Shown: in pieces, positions 33,101-40,542 of the stretch
Layout: each line of letters begins with the position of its first letter
Numbering within the stretch: the first letter of the stretch is position 1
NCBI GenBank assembly: GCA_026260175.1
Contig: JAKCWW010002074.1
Coordinates: 21,639-62,180, forward strand
Length of the DNA stretch: 40,542 nucleotides
Source of the DNA: Reticulitermes lucifugus
Taxonomy: Eukaryota > Arthropoda > Insecta > Blattodea > Rhinotermitidae
Direction of reading: 5' to 3'
Translations under genes and position numbers: made by a program
The notes under the pieces: generated by a model
Database searches by the model: none
The model's input: the letters and a program-made list of their open reading frames with translations, nothing else
Told to the model about the DNA's origin: nothing

Positions 33101-34319
33101 TGCTTCTGACAACTCACTGTCATGGTTGGAAAAGTTAGGAAGCAACTGTCAGTAAGAAAATTATTTACATAGAAGTTTGATGTGAGGTGATTCAATCCTA
33201 AAATAAGTTGAAGAAAAACATGAGTATCGGGTTCAAACCTGAGAACGTCACTGCTTTGGAAAGTATGGGTGCTAATGTGGACATCAACAGGGATTGGGAA
33301 CATACTAGAGGCAAATATCAAAACTGCATGCAAAGAAAGTTTATAGGGCTTAGGTGAGTATTAGAAGGAATATCAACTACGTCCAGAGTTCTGGTAATCA
33401 TGAGTTCAAGTAGCATAAACCACAGTTGGATGAAGATGTTAAAAATTATTAGATCAAAGCAAACAGGCTGACTTTCAATGGTTGCAAAATCTGTGCCAAA
33501 CAAATGAAAACCATTGCAACACAACGGGGCATGAAAAATGTATGAGCTTGAAATAAACAGTAACAAGAATACAACATGTTAACGGTTGATAATGGGGATC
33601 TGCTTGCAGATTTCCACATTACTTTGAATAGATGGAAGAGTTACTTCTGTCAGCTGTTGTATGAACATGGAGTTAATAATGTTAGGAAGAACAGACATGT
33701 GCACAGCTAAGCCATTGATAAGAAAGCACTACCTTAAAGATATCGGTAAAGTTGCCCCTGTGTCTGAACACCAAGCCATGAAAGTGTAGAGGGGGAGTGC
33801 AAGTAAAGCTCCACTAGTAACACTGACACTGTCTGTAGAACATTGGTCAGCTTCACTCCCATCTTTTTTGCCCCTGGGAAAGTCCCCAGCACACAGTGGA
33901 TAAGAACCTGGATGGGATCCCACCAGGAACAGAACCCCAGTCATCCAGCCCATGGATACTTCCCGCACTGAGTAACGTCCCTCATGGCATTAAGTGTTGC
34001 TGATGTTACCCAGCTTCATGTGTGGGAGTCTGGAGTTGGGATAGTGTAGTTGGCATTGTGACTAGGCTACAGGCTGGACATCTGGGGAATCATGGTTTAA
34101 TTCCTGGCAGGGGCAAGATATTTCTTCTCCAAAGAGTCCACACCACCTCTGGGGCCCACCCAGCCTCCTATTCAATTTATTTACGATTTTTATGTGCGGG
34201 TCCATATGAAGTCATGTGGATATTCTTGGAGTCATATTACAGTTAAATGGACTATGCAAGTTGAGTTTACAGAGCCTGCATTTTCTCTTTCTTCAGGTGG
34301 ACGACGTAACAGAGAGTAA
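19565..34319 (+). CDS. miple: Midkine/pleiotrophin family growth factor, spliced gene
   Basis: This is a secreted heparin-binding growth factor homologue of vertebrate midkine and pleiotrophin and of Drosophila miple1/2. The coding sequence joins 19565-19691, 22856-22993, 30428-30580 and 34297-34319. That is 438 coding bases, or 146 residues, plus TAA. Every junction is GT-AG and phase 1, and the frame closes exactly. Layout: signal peptide 1-19, acidic linker 20-42, half-domain A (Cys45, 55, 76, 86), half-domain B (Cys90, 100, 120, 130), basic tail 131-146. The cysteine spacings (9, 20, 9 and 9, 19, 9) match the four-cysteine C-terminal half of midkine, which forms two disulfides. No six-cysteine N-type half is present. 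Family members bind sulfated glycans at the cell surface. The only in-frame codon upstream in this exon that could start is a GTG, so the ATG at 19565 is preferred. Confidence 0.93.
19692..22855 (+). other. miple intron 1 (3,164 bp, phase 1)
   Basis: The donor is GTACGT and the acceptor ATTTCAG. CpG is very rare and is absent from 21982 to the exon. A short direct repeat around TTTCAGAATAAATT and TTTCAGAATACAATT lies at about 19787-19830. No other gene or clear element was recognised. Confidence 0.85.
22856..22993 (+). CDS. miple: miple coding exon 2: first PTN/MK half-domain
   Basis: It encodes residues 43-88 plus one base. The half-domain has Cys45, Cys55, Cys76 and Cys86, the family hallmark [11 protein letters not shown] and a basic face ([14 protein letters not shown]) suited to heparin binding. 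The acceptor is TTTCAG|AT and the donor AAAG|GTAATA. Phases are 1 in and 1 out, so the exon is a symmetric module. The 393-bp frame on the opposite strand (22885-23277) is a shadow. Confidence 0.95.
24121..24177. repeat. (AAGT)n-(AAT)n compound microsatellite
   Basis: About seven GTAA/AAGT units pass into about nine TAA units. Confidence 0.93.
24514..24841. mobile_element. hAT-like element interrupted by the assembly gap
   Basis: The left end CAGTGGTTCCCAAACG and the inverted right end CAGTAGTTCCCAAAGTGGGC are hAT-type terminal repeats. Flanking 8-mers ATGTAAAC (24506-24513) and CTGTAAAC (24842-24849) match at seven of eight positions. The interior repeats AGCGCCCCC-like words on both sides of the gap. 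True length is unknown because of the Ns. Confidence 0.85.
24607..24674. other. Assembly gap (68 N)
   Basis: A run of N lies inside a hAT-like repeat in miple intron 2, a typical place for assembly to break. It touches no recognised exon. Confidence 1.
26194..26213. repeat. Perfect 20-bp palindrome
   Basis: TCCACACTTATAAGTGTGGA is its own reverse complement. Beyond it, ACAGGT (left, after an 11-nt insertion) and ACCTGT (right) extend the hairpin. It may be the core of a small hairpin transposon, but no termini were seen. Confidence 0.8.
26319..27281 (+). mobile_element. Mariner-like element remnant
   Basis: The left end CACAGTGTATCTGAAAAGTA is inverted at the right end as CACAGTGTGTCTGAAAAGTA. 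The left end is preceded by TA; the right is followed by AA, perhaps a mutated TA. At 26508 an ATG opens [20 protein letters not shown], the recognisable N-terminus of a mariner transposase, then frameshifts set in. The piece [20 protein letters not shown] near 26701 is an out-of-frame relic of the same protein. A second right-end-like sequence lies at about 26812-26841. The DDE/D catalytic region was not found. It is inactive. Confidence 0.82.
27918..28025 (-). mobile_element. LINE 3' end fragment (minus strand)
   Basis: It aligns over about 108 bp with 17499-17611, including AGTCAAGAAATTCCCC, CCGAAGGTTCATTAC and CCCGCCACCTGTCCCTAT. Some CG sites of the 17.5-kb copy are TG or changed here (ACCGCATT becomes ACTGCATT). 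Confidence 0.85.
30428..30580 (+). CDS. miple: miple coding exon 3: second PTN/MK half-domain
   Basis: It encodes residues 89-139 plus one base of codon 140. Half-domain B has Cys90, Cys100, Cys120 and Cys130. Its start, [12 protein letters not shown], almost repeats exon 2 ([12 protein letters not shown]), and [12 protein letters not shown] mirrors [12 protein letters not shown]. The middle (residues 101-119) is less basic and more diverged than in half-domain A. The acceptor is GCCCACAG|CA and the donor AAAG|GTAACA, phase 1 on both sides. The antisense frame at 30282-30623 is a shadow. Confidence 0.95.
31885..32150 (-). mobile_element. SINE, family 1, with tRNA head (minus strand)
   Basis: On the minus strand the B box GGATTCGAATCC (32109-32120) is kept, and the body follows down to the TTTACCC tail. 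CpG sites of the reference copy are mostly CA or TG: the block CGCCCCGGCCGC becomes CACCACAGCCAC. No clear target-site duplication was found. Confidence 0.82.
32391..32617. mobile_element. piggyBac-type MITE, 227 bp
   Basis: TTAA flanks both sides (32387-32390 and 32618-32621). The left end CCCTTTAAAG and the inverted right end CCTTTTAAGG form short terminal repeats. TTAA duplication with CCYTTT ends is the piggyBac pattern. There is no coding capacity. Confidence 0.75.
33745..33990 (-). mobile_element. Decayed SINE, family 1 (minus strand)
   Basis: It starts with GGTAAAGTTGCCCCTG, carries AGAGGGGGAGTG and CCCCTGGGAAAGTCC, and continues past GATGGGATCC to the head region near 33960-33990. 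The order matches family 1 in reverse. CpG sites are nearly all lost. Confidence 0.72.
34033..34178 (+). mobile_element. SINE head, family 1, next to the last miple exon
   Basis: The A box TAGTGTAGTTGG (34042-34053) and the decayed B box GGTTTAATTCC (about 34094-34104) match the 505-795 copy with CG changed to TG or lost. It stops after CACCCAGCCTCCTATTCAA, so it lacks the 3' half. It ends about 118 bp before the exon 4 acceptor. Confidence 0.8.
34297..34319 (+). CDS. miple: miple coding exon 4: last residues and stop
   Basis: The first two bases complete codon 140. GGRRNRE then TAA ends the protein. With the end of exon 3 ([10 protein letters not shown]) this makes a 16-residue basic tail, a common feature of the family and likely to help heparin binding. 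The acceptor CTCTTTCTTCAG is strong. The exon continues as 3' UTR. Confidence 0.9.
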
Positions 34320-35460
34320 TCCATATGAGTAAGGGTCCAGAACCACATCAACATTATTCTAGCTTATTGCGAGAGTAAACATTTCATCATACTTCATTCC
34401 AGTCCTGAGTTTCCAGTTTTCATCAGAAAGCATTCAGCACACTAATATCATGAAGTCAGGAGAGAATACTTCTGACAATATGAAGAAGGAACGTCCAGGA
34501 ACATGTTAGGAATCATATTTGTTCACCACATTTCTAATATAAAACCAGTACATGTAGTCACTAGGATTTATGAAAAATGTTTGTATGTTCACCACCTTTA
34601 TATTCTACTCCAACTGTTGAAAATATATTTGTGGAACAACAGGACCCAGAAAATGGACTAACTTATTTGCCAGTACACTGAGTATAGTTATTGTTCTTGA
34701 ACAATCAGCAGTGATCCAGTTCATTTGACTTCCACCTTGCAGGAAGTCACACAACAGTTTTGTGTAAACTGGTCTAGAGAAGTAATTTTGGGTGTTTACA
34801 ATAATGTGTGCATTTATCTTATTGTATTAATTATTCACAAACAAGTAAAGTGTTTCTTAAATAATAATTACAAAGAATCCCATTAGATAAAAATGCAGTA
34901 AGAATTTTCTTAATCCCAAGTTCTAATTTCTCATATTTTTAAATGCTGTACCAAGTAAATGTTTCTTATGTATCTATGCTGCTTCTAACAATTTTGAAGA
35001 GTGTGAAAATAAATCATCAAAGTGGCATTGTAATTTTGTAGTTAAATCATGTTTTCCTCCACAAGTTTCATGTTATAGTATATCTGGTAGACATGCTGGC
35101 TAGAAATCCATAACTTAGCACAATATCCTGTGCTGCAGTACTGCCCTTTATGACCGCACTAACACACAATAGGGCCAGAGACGTGAATCTGAGGTTATAA
35201 CATTTTACTATGGATACAGAATAAGAACAAAAATTTTAAAATGTCATTATATTGTAAAGTCATCAAACTGAAATATCTCAGTTTCTGAATTTCTGGTGTA
35301 TTGTGAAACATGTTACAATGTACAATGTATTAGTATCATAATCATATAGAGGGAATTAAATGTGGGGAGTACAAAACATTTTGATGGATTGTAACTGTAA
35401 CAAAAAATTGAGTAAATAAATATGACCTTTTAAAGTCAATTATGCTAGGACTTGTTTTAA
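34320..35460 (+). other. Probable miple 3' UTR and flank
   Basis: AT-rich sequence without coding signal. Canonical AATAAA signals lie at 35008-35013 and 35415-35420, either of which could set the polyadenylation site. The UTR end is not determined by sequence alone. Confidence 0.5.
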
Positions 35461-35464
35461 CTGT

Positions 35465-35765
35465 CTGCATGGATGAGAGTCCTTTCTGAGAAGCCAGTAG
35501 TTTGTCAACCAGTCAAGAAATTATTTCTTGTCTCTTTTGGAACATGCAGTCCATTGCCATGTCATGGGACATTATCCTGAAACAGCTGAAACAGTCCACA
35601 CCATCACATTCTTTTTTGTAGAAACTTTATAATATTATCCTCAAACTATGCCTGTCTCCCAATGGTCTGTTCCCTTTGGGATTTTCAACTGAAATTGTTC
35701 ACATTTGCTTTATCTTCTAAATATCCTAAACATCCTATGTGTCTTGCCTCTTTATATCCTCAAGC
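35465..35765 (-). mobile_element. Very old LINE 3' end (minus strand)
   Basis: Its order matches 17467-17760: AGTCCTTTCTGAGAAGC, AGTCAAGAAATT and later GTCTCCCAATGGTCTGTTCC. Divergence is much higher than at 17.5 or 27.9 kb. No frame survives. Confidence 0.6.
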
Positions 35766-36204
35766 ATGAAATCAGATAAATTTGTGGTAAAAAAATACTA
35801 TGACTTCAGATGGTTTGCAATTATCTGAATTATCTGATTTATTGAGAATTGCAGTGTCCACTATCTAAATTAACCAACGTATGGAATGGTAAAAACTAAA
35901 ACCCTTTTATCTAATTACAACCTTTAAAACACGATAAAATGTTAAAAACTTCTCAAATTCATAAGTGACATAAATCCGATATAAAGTGTTCTTAATTGTT
36001 TGTCACTACATTCCCCTGTCAAATCTATCACTCGTCTTGATTACATGTGTTATTCACATTACCAATGGTGTGTACCAACATGTGTAATGAAGACATGATT
36101 GATCAAACAGGGATATGTAGGCCCACTGATAAAAGACTGTGAACTCAAATTTTATGTTGTATGTACTGTGCATTTTATCATAAGTCTAAATCAACGAACA
36201 AATG

Positions 36205-36788
36205 CACTAGATTATTGGCAAGTATAAGATGTATTTTCAACCCCTACATATGTTTTGGCAAATGAATTTTCCATCTTCAGGGGGTATTTATCAGAGAACT
36301 ACAAGTGTTTTCTGCATCCAAGTATACAATGTGTGGTTTTACAGTAAAAGTTTTTATGCATGTCACAATTCAAGATGTATAGATGCACAAGATTATAAGT
36401 TAAAAACAATAATACACTATGCCTCAAGCAGTAGTTATAAATAAATATGCCTTAAGATCCCAGAGTATAAAATATATACAAATAGTTTACATAAATTGCT
36501 GTTAAAATGTTAAACATAAAAAGTTTATAGTGGTTTTTAGAACTGGTGATTGGCCATGCATACAAGCATAGTGGTTGATCTTTGAGGATCTTGTCCTGGA
36601 AGATATAATATAGATAAGAATATATAAGATTATATAAGGAGTAATATATATTGTATTTTCCAGGATGAGATCCACAACAAATCAACCACTACACTTGTAT
36701 GCATGGCCAATCACCATTTCTAAAAACCACTATAAAGTTTTAATTTTTAACAATTTAACATCGATTCATACTTGCCAATAATCTAGTG
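36205..36788. mobile_element. Foldback-type element 3, about 584 bp
   Basis: CACTAGATTATTGGCAAGTA at 36205-36224 is repeated inverted, ending at 36788. A second, longer inverted pair (36501-36601 and about 36658-36752) forms a central hairpin around an AT-rich loop. Only the left side carries an extra segment of about 275 bp. That segment holds, on the minus strand, CTGAAGATGG and then GCCAAAACAT (36249-36290), the same pattern as in the foldbacks at 9.0 and 11.0 kb with CG changed to CA. Confidence 0.75.
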
Positions 36789-37053
36789 TGTTTGTGGGCT
36801 GCTTTAGAACTGTGAACTCAGCACATTGGATTTATGACACGTGAATTTGATGAGTTTTAACGTTTTATCAGCTTTTAAATAATGTAATTCTGTACCATAC
36901 TTTCAGTTTTTACATTCCATACATACTTCTGTTAATTCACGTTATGAACATTCCAATGCCCAATATATCAGTTGTTTCCCAAAGATATGGAGAACCTAGA
37001 TAGTCACTGCCAAGAGAGCATCAAAACGCATGCCGTAGTTTTATGGCATTATA

Positions 37054-37378
37054 CATGTATATGTTTATAAAGATTGTTGGAAACTTGTTAATGAATGAAG
37101 TTTGCAGCACCTATTAAAGTACATGATATGCAGAACTTAAACACTTTTTAGTTTGTAATAATCCTTTGTACTTACATTCTCCTGGCTCTTTTCCCATGTT
37201 CTGGAACGTCACTGCATGTATATATGTGTATAAAGATTGCTGGAAATTTGTTAATAAATGAAGTTTGCAGCACCTATTAAAACACACAACATGCAGAACT
37301 TAAACAATTGTTACTTTGTAATAATCCTTTGTACTTATGTTCTCCTGGCTCTTTTTCCCATGTTCTGGAATGTCACTG
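37054..37378. repeat. Tandem duplication, unit about 161 bp
   Basis: Two direct copies (37054-37214 and 37215-37378) share AAGTTTGCAGCACCTATTAA, ACTTAAACA, TAATCCTTTGTACTTA and TTCTCCTGGCTCTTT blocks in order. Identity is roughly 87-90%. Function is unknown. Confidence 0.9.
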
Positions 37379-39347
37379 CATATACAGTATATAAAATCCA
37401 CAACACCTGAACATGTTTAACACATATACATACAAAAACAAAAAGAAACAGGTTTAATGCACCTGAAATGCTGAAATTCCAAAAACATCAATTCTTTCAT
37501 CACTTAATCATAGAAAAAAAGTGTATAATTTTGTTACTGCACAAAGCCCTCAATCAATTCAAGGGCTGAGGCACTGCTGACACACTTTTTCAGTAAGTGT
37601 TGGTTCACTCTCACCATCTAATTCGACTTTCCCTTATGCTCATTTAAAAATTTCAATGTTGCAGTGCATTTCATAACCTGAATTAACACTCAACATCAAA
37701 CCATTTTGCAATGTTTTCACTGTCAACCATAGATCACACAAGTGTCAAAGGATCCACCTATGTCTTTGTTTTGCAAATGGCGGTCGAATTGGCTGCTGGA
37801 ATGCCTTCATGCTCAAACCCCATTAGCATAACAGCACACAGTAATCTTCACTTTACTCGATTGTTGCCCTGATGTGCAACATTCAGATTGATATACTAAT
37901 GTCATTGTCGAGAGACGCTTTTATAATAGACCAACCATCAGAAATGTATATTTGTTAGGGATTTGGATTTTATTTCTTTATGAGATCTTAAAAACCCACA
38001 GCCAATTCAGCGTCACCAAATGTTTCTGCTTGTGCATTAATCTACCTAATGCCATTTGTCCTGACTATATAAACGAGCCTAAGAAATCATTGGAATCTTC
38101 CATTCCTGTCACATCAAAAAGAAATCTGTGTTTGGCACACATTATTTCAGAAACAAAGAACTCCAGATGATCTTTGCTGATTAAACCATTCAACATTGCT
38201 TTATCAAGTTCTTCATAAGTTTCTTTTATTACTTTTTCCTTTGATAAGCCACTGGTAACATCAGAACTACTTGTGTAATTTATTACTTTATTTATTCTGT
38301 ACCATATTCCACTACCATATTTTTGGTGAAACTTCCTTCATGAAGCTTCAGTACTATTTATAGCTCACATTCTATTGTCAAAATGCACACATTTCTTCCT
38401 TGTTTAACTAAATATATACATGCATATATATGTATGTATGTACGTAGTAAAATACAAAGATTTAAAGGTACAGTACAGATTTGACCTACACACTAGGAAT
38501 CAAGATCCAGTATACTGCTAAGTACACTTCATCACAATTTTTACAGCTCATTGACAACACATATCCAAAGAGATATTAATGGCAGAAAATTGGTGGAATT
38601 TCTTAGGTGTCCTAAATTAATTTAAAATATTCTGTAATACTGCACCTTAAAAGAACCACAAACTTTATGTACTGCTCTCTTACCACCTTTCTTTCTTTCT
38701 TTCTTTCTCTGCATTTCTTTTCCTTTCATTATATTAATTTACGAAATATCAACACATACATATTACCGGTTTTAACAGACTAAAAAGAATAAACTTCTAG
38801 AATGTTAAGAATAAATGTATAAAGAACAGGAATATGGGTATCAATCCCACCTGAATGGTCATAATATTCAGTCTATTGAAATGAATGTAACAATGGCAAG
38901 ATCCAATTTTGGAACGTTAAAAATCGAGAAGTTATAAGAAAAGAGTAAAATTGTCATTACCATACCTACTTTGTAAATGGACTTACATGGCAGGTGTGGA
39001 AAAAATAGCAAATTCCCACACATTGCAATTTCAGGAACCTGTCACAAACTTGAGTTAAATAGACATATATAAACAAACTGATGTTTGTAAAAAAACTTTT
39101 CAAACTTTGGTTTCAGCAGAGCAGTATTATATACATTATGTAATGTAGTGACAGATTATTAGACAGAGAGAAAGAGTCTATGGAGTGAACATTCTAATTA
39201 AAACCCATGATATGATTTTTGTTATGATTAAAGGTCAGTAAAAGGATAATGCTGATAAGGAAACACAGAACTTTGACCTTTGTCATCTAAACCATAAGAA
39301 CAAAATATCTGTTGTGGGTTATGGGCAACAGTAATATACAACCAAGG
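37379..39347. other. Intergenic AT-rich DNA upstream of the fucosidase
   Basis: A (TTTC)n run lies at about 38688-38708. A TATATAAA word (39066-39073) and an acceptor-like TTTGGTTTCAG (39107-39117) precede the fucosidase start, but neither is firm evidence for promoter or 5' UTR structure. No gene was recognised. Confidence 0.45.
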
Positions 39348-39603
39348 ATGGGTTCAGCTTGGTTGTGTTTGTCTATTATAGAACTTACAGTACTTGCAGT
39401 ATCTTCACAAACCTCCATCAGCAATGAAATTTTTACAGTAACCAGCTTCCAGAATGGTATACATTACACTCCTACATGGAACAGCCTTGATTCCAGACCT
39501 CTACCTCAGTGGTACGATGAAGCTAAGTTCGGAATTTTCATCCACTGGGGTGTGTTTTCTGTGCCAAGTTTTGGTTCTGAATGGTTCTGGAATCAGTGGA
39601 AAG
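39348..39603 (+). CDS. Fuca: Alpha-L-fucosidase (GH29), first coding exon only
   Basis: GH29 lysosomal or secreted alpha-L-fucosidases remove terminal alpha-linked fucose from glycans. This exon encodes 85 codons plus one base. It has a signal peptide (about residues 1-20, [20 protein letters not shown]), then [20 protein letters not shown] and [20 protein letters not shown] followed by FWNQWKG. That last stretch is the highly conserved N-terminal strand of the GH29 barrel, with the HWG histidine (His66) that contacts fucose. The donor is AAAG|GTACTA at 39604, phase 1. The start at 39348 (A at -3, G at +4) fits a signal peptide best; an in-frame ATG at 39321 is an alternative. The catalytic aspartate and most of the enzyme lie beyond the window. 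Confidence 0.92.
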
Positions 39604-40147
39604 GTACTAGTATTACATTTATTGTTGTCATTCTTTCTTTTTTGTAATACCTCAAAAACAGTTCTAACATTTAAATGTGTAAGTATAAAAATTGTTTTCG
39701 TTGTCTTCTTTAGAGAGTTCAGGTCAATGACATTGTAAGTTTTGAACTTGTAGTGTATAGCAATCTTGAAAGTACTCTCAAATAAATATGGGAGTAAGAA
39801 ACAACGTGTACAAAATCTTATATGCTTCAAGTATTTATTAACTCTTAAATGTTCAGATTGAGTGTGAGAGACTGCTACATATTTTTGTTCATAAACATTA
39901 GATTACCAAGGAAAATGACCTAAAAACCAATTCATTATATATTTTACATAGTATAGTTATACATTCTGTAACGGTATATGCAACAGAAGTTACAGAAATA
40001 TTGGATTACACTTTCAAAAATTTTACCCTTAATTTCTGACAGTTCCAAGGCACTAACAATCTGAACTGCATTCAGTTTCAAGGCTCCATGACTTGATGTT
40101 TATGTATGCTTACTGCATACACTGTCCACTCTTACTGTGCATTTCAG
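39604..40147 (+). other. Fucosidase intron 1, or its start
   Basis: No GH29 continuation is visible here. The expected next block (FMxxNY-DF-FTAEFF type) is absent from all frames to the end of the window. An acceptor-like CTGTGCATTTCAG ends at 40147. Confidence 0.55.
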
Positions 40148-40542
40148 GCACACAGTCTGTTTGCATTAATCATCATTGTAATTCTCCTATTATCCTCAAG
40201 TGGAGAGAAGATCAGCAGGGTGGGGATGTTAATCTGTTAGGACTTGTTGAAAGAAATNTACTCAATGAGGATTCAGAACTAGCTGCAATGGATGAACAAG
40301 GAAAGTGTTTCAATAACTTAAAACAGAACCCAGTTAGTGGTATAGCGCAAAATACAAGCAGTGATATAACACAGAGTGCTTATAGTGTAACAGTGCAAAG
40401 TTCAGATTGTGGATCCTCAGATTTGGATAATTTAATTAGTGATGTAACACAGAGTGCTGATGGTATTTCAGTACAAAGTTCAAACTACAGATCCCCAGAT
40501 TTGGAAAATTTCACCAGTGGTCAATCTAGCATAGATAATTGT
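40148..40542 (+). CDS. Unknown open exon with 26-residue repeats, partial
   Basis: From the acceptor-like CATTTCAG the frame stays open for 131 codons to the window end; upstream it is open to 40057. I do not recognise the protein. It starts GTQSVCINHHCNSPIILKWR (first Gly assumes a G from a phase 1 exon). It is rich in Ser, Asp and Asn, and has a repeat: SDITQSAYSVTVQSSD with SSDLDNLI (40360-40437) and SDVTQSADGISVQSSN with SPDLENFT (40438-40515), exactly 78 bases apart. SGIAQNTS before and SGQSSIDN after look like further partial units. The N at 40258 falls in one codon. The phase fits the fucosidase exon, but the sequence is not GH29. It may be an internal exon of another gene, an alternative exon, or transposon-derived. 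Confidence 0.6.

Larger units (their letters stand above)
30581..34296 (+). other. miple intron 3 (3,716 bp, phase 1)
   Basis: The donor is GTAACA and the acceptor CTCTTTCTTCAG. It contains three family 1 SINE copies and one piggyBac-type MITE. The stretches 30700-31880 and 32650-33740 show no gene; a mutated dispersed-repeat word near 32680-32750 (GTTAAAATTGTTCAGATGAT, then ACAGACAGACATC) is likely old transposon DNA. Confidence 0.85.

Noticed and set aside
39066-39073. TATA box for the fucosidase
   Set aside because: TATATAAA is about 280 bp from the start codon in very AT-rich DNA; a chance match is likely.
39501-39830. 109-codon minus-strand ORF
   Set aside because: It is antisense to the fucosidase exon and its intron, with no domain.

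Overview
This is nuclear DNA from an insect. It is about 40.5 kb long, mostly non-coding and packed with old transposable elements. Interrupted genes with GT-AG introns, tRNA-derived SINEs, an RTE/CR1-like LINE whose tail blends into TAA arrays, and hAT, mariner and piggyBac-type remnants all point to an arthropod. The SINE and LINE types resemble those I associate with Polyneoptera such as cockroaches and termites. That placement is recognition, not proof.

Two genes are recognised, both on the + strand. The first is a complete midkine/pleiotrophin homologue (insect miple) with four coding exons: 19565-19691, 22856-22993, 30428-30580 and 34297-34319. It encodes 146 residues: a signal peptide, an acidic linker, two tandem four-cysteine half-domains (one exon each) and a short basic tail. 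All three introns are phase 1, so the reading frame closes exactly. The second is the first coding exon of an alpha-L-fucosidase (GH29), 39348-39603; the rest lies outside the window. A third open segment, 40148-40542, runs off the end and carries a 26-residue repeat. I do not recognise it.

Layout: 1-19.5 kb is gene-poor and full of repeats. It holds tRNA-derived SINEs of about three types, a broken LINE reverse transcriptase (3.9-5.2 kb) split by a SINE, a 47-bp tandem array (7.76-8.04 kb), two foldback elements (9.0 and 11.0 kb), two hAT-like elements (10.4 and 11.5 kb) and LINE 3' ends at 8.6, 10.3 and 17.5 kb. From 19.5 to 34.3 kb is the miple gene; its introns hold a hAT element spanning a 68-N gap, a mariner remnant, a piggyBac-type MITE and decayed SINEs. 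From 34.3 to 39.3 kb is AT-rich flank with a third foldback-type element and a 161-bp tandem duplication.

The two halves differ in CpG content. CpG is frequent up to about 19.5 kb and scarce afterwards: none is present from 21982 to 22863. SINE copies in the right half carry CA/TG where left-half copies keep CG. This fits germline methylation across the transcribed half. The two recognised genes have unrelated functions (secreted growth factor; glycan-degrading enzyme), so their adjacency implies no pathway.
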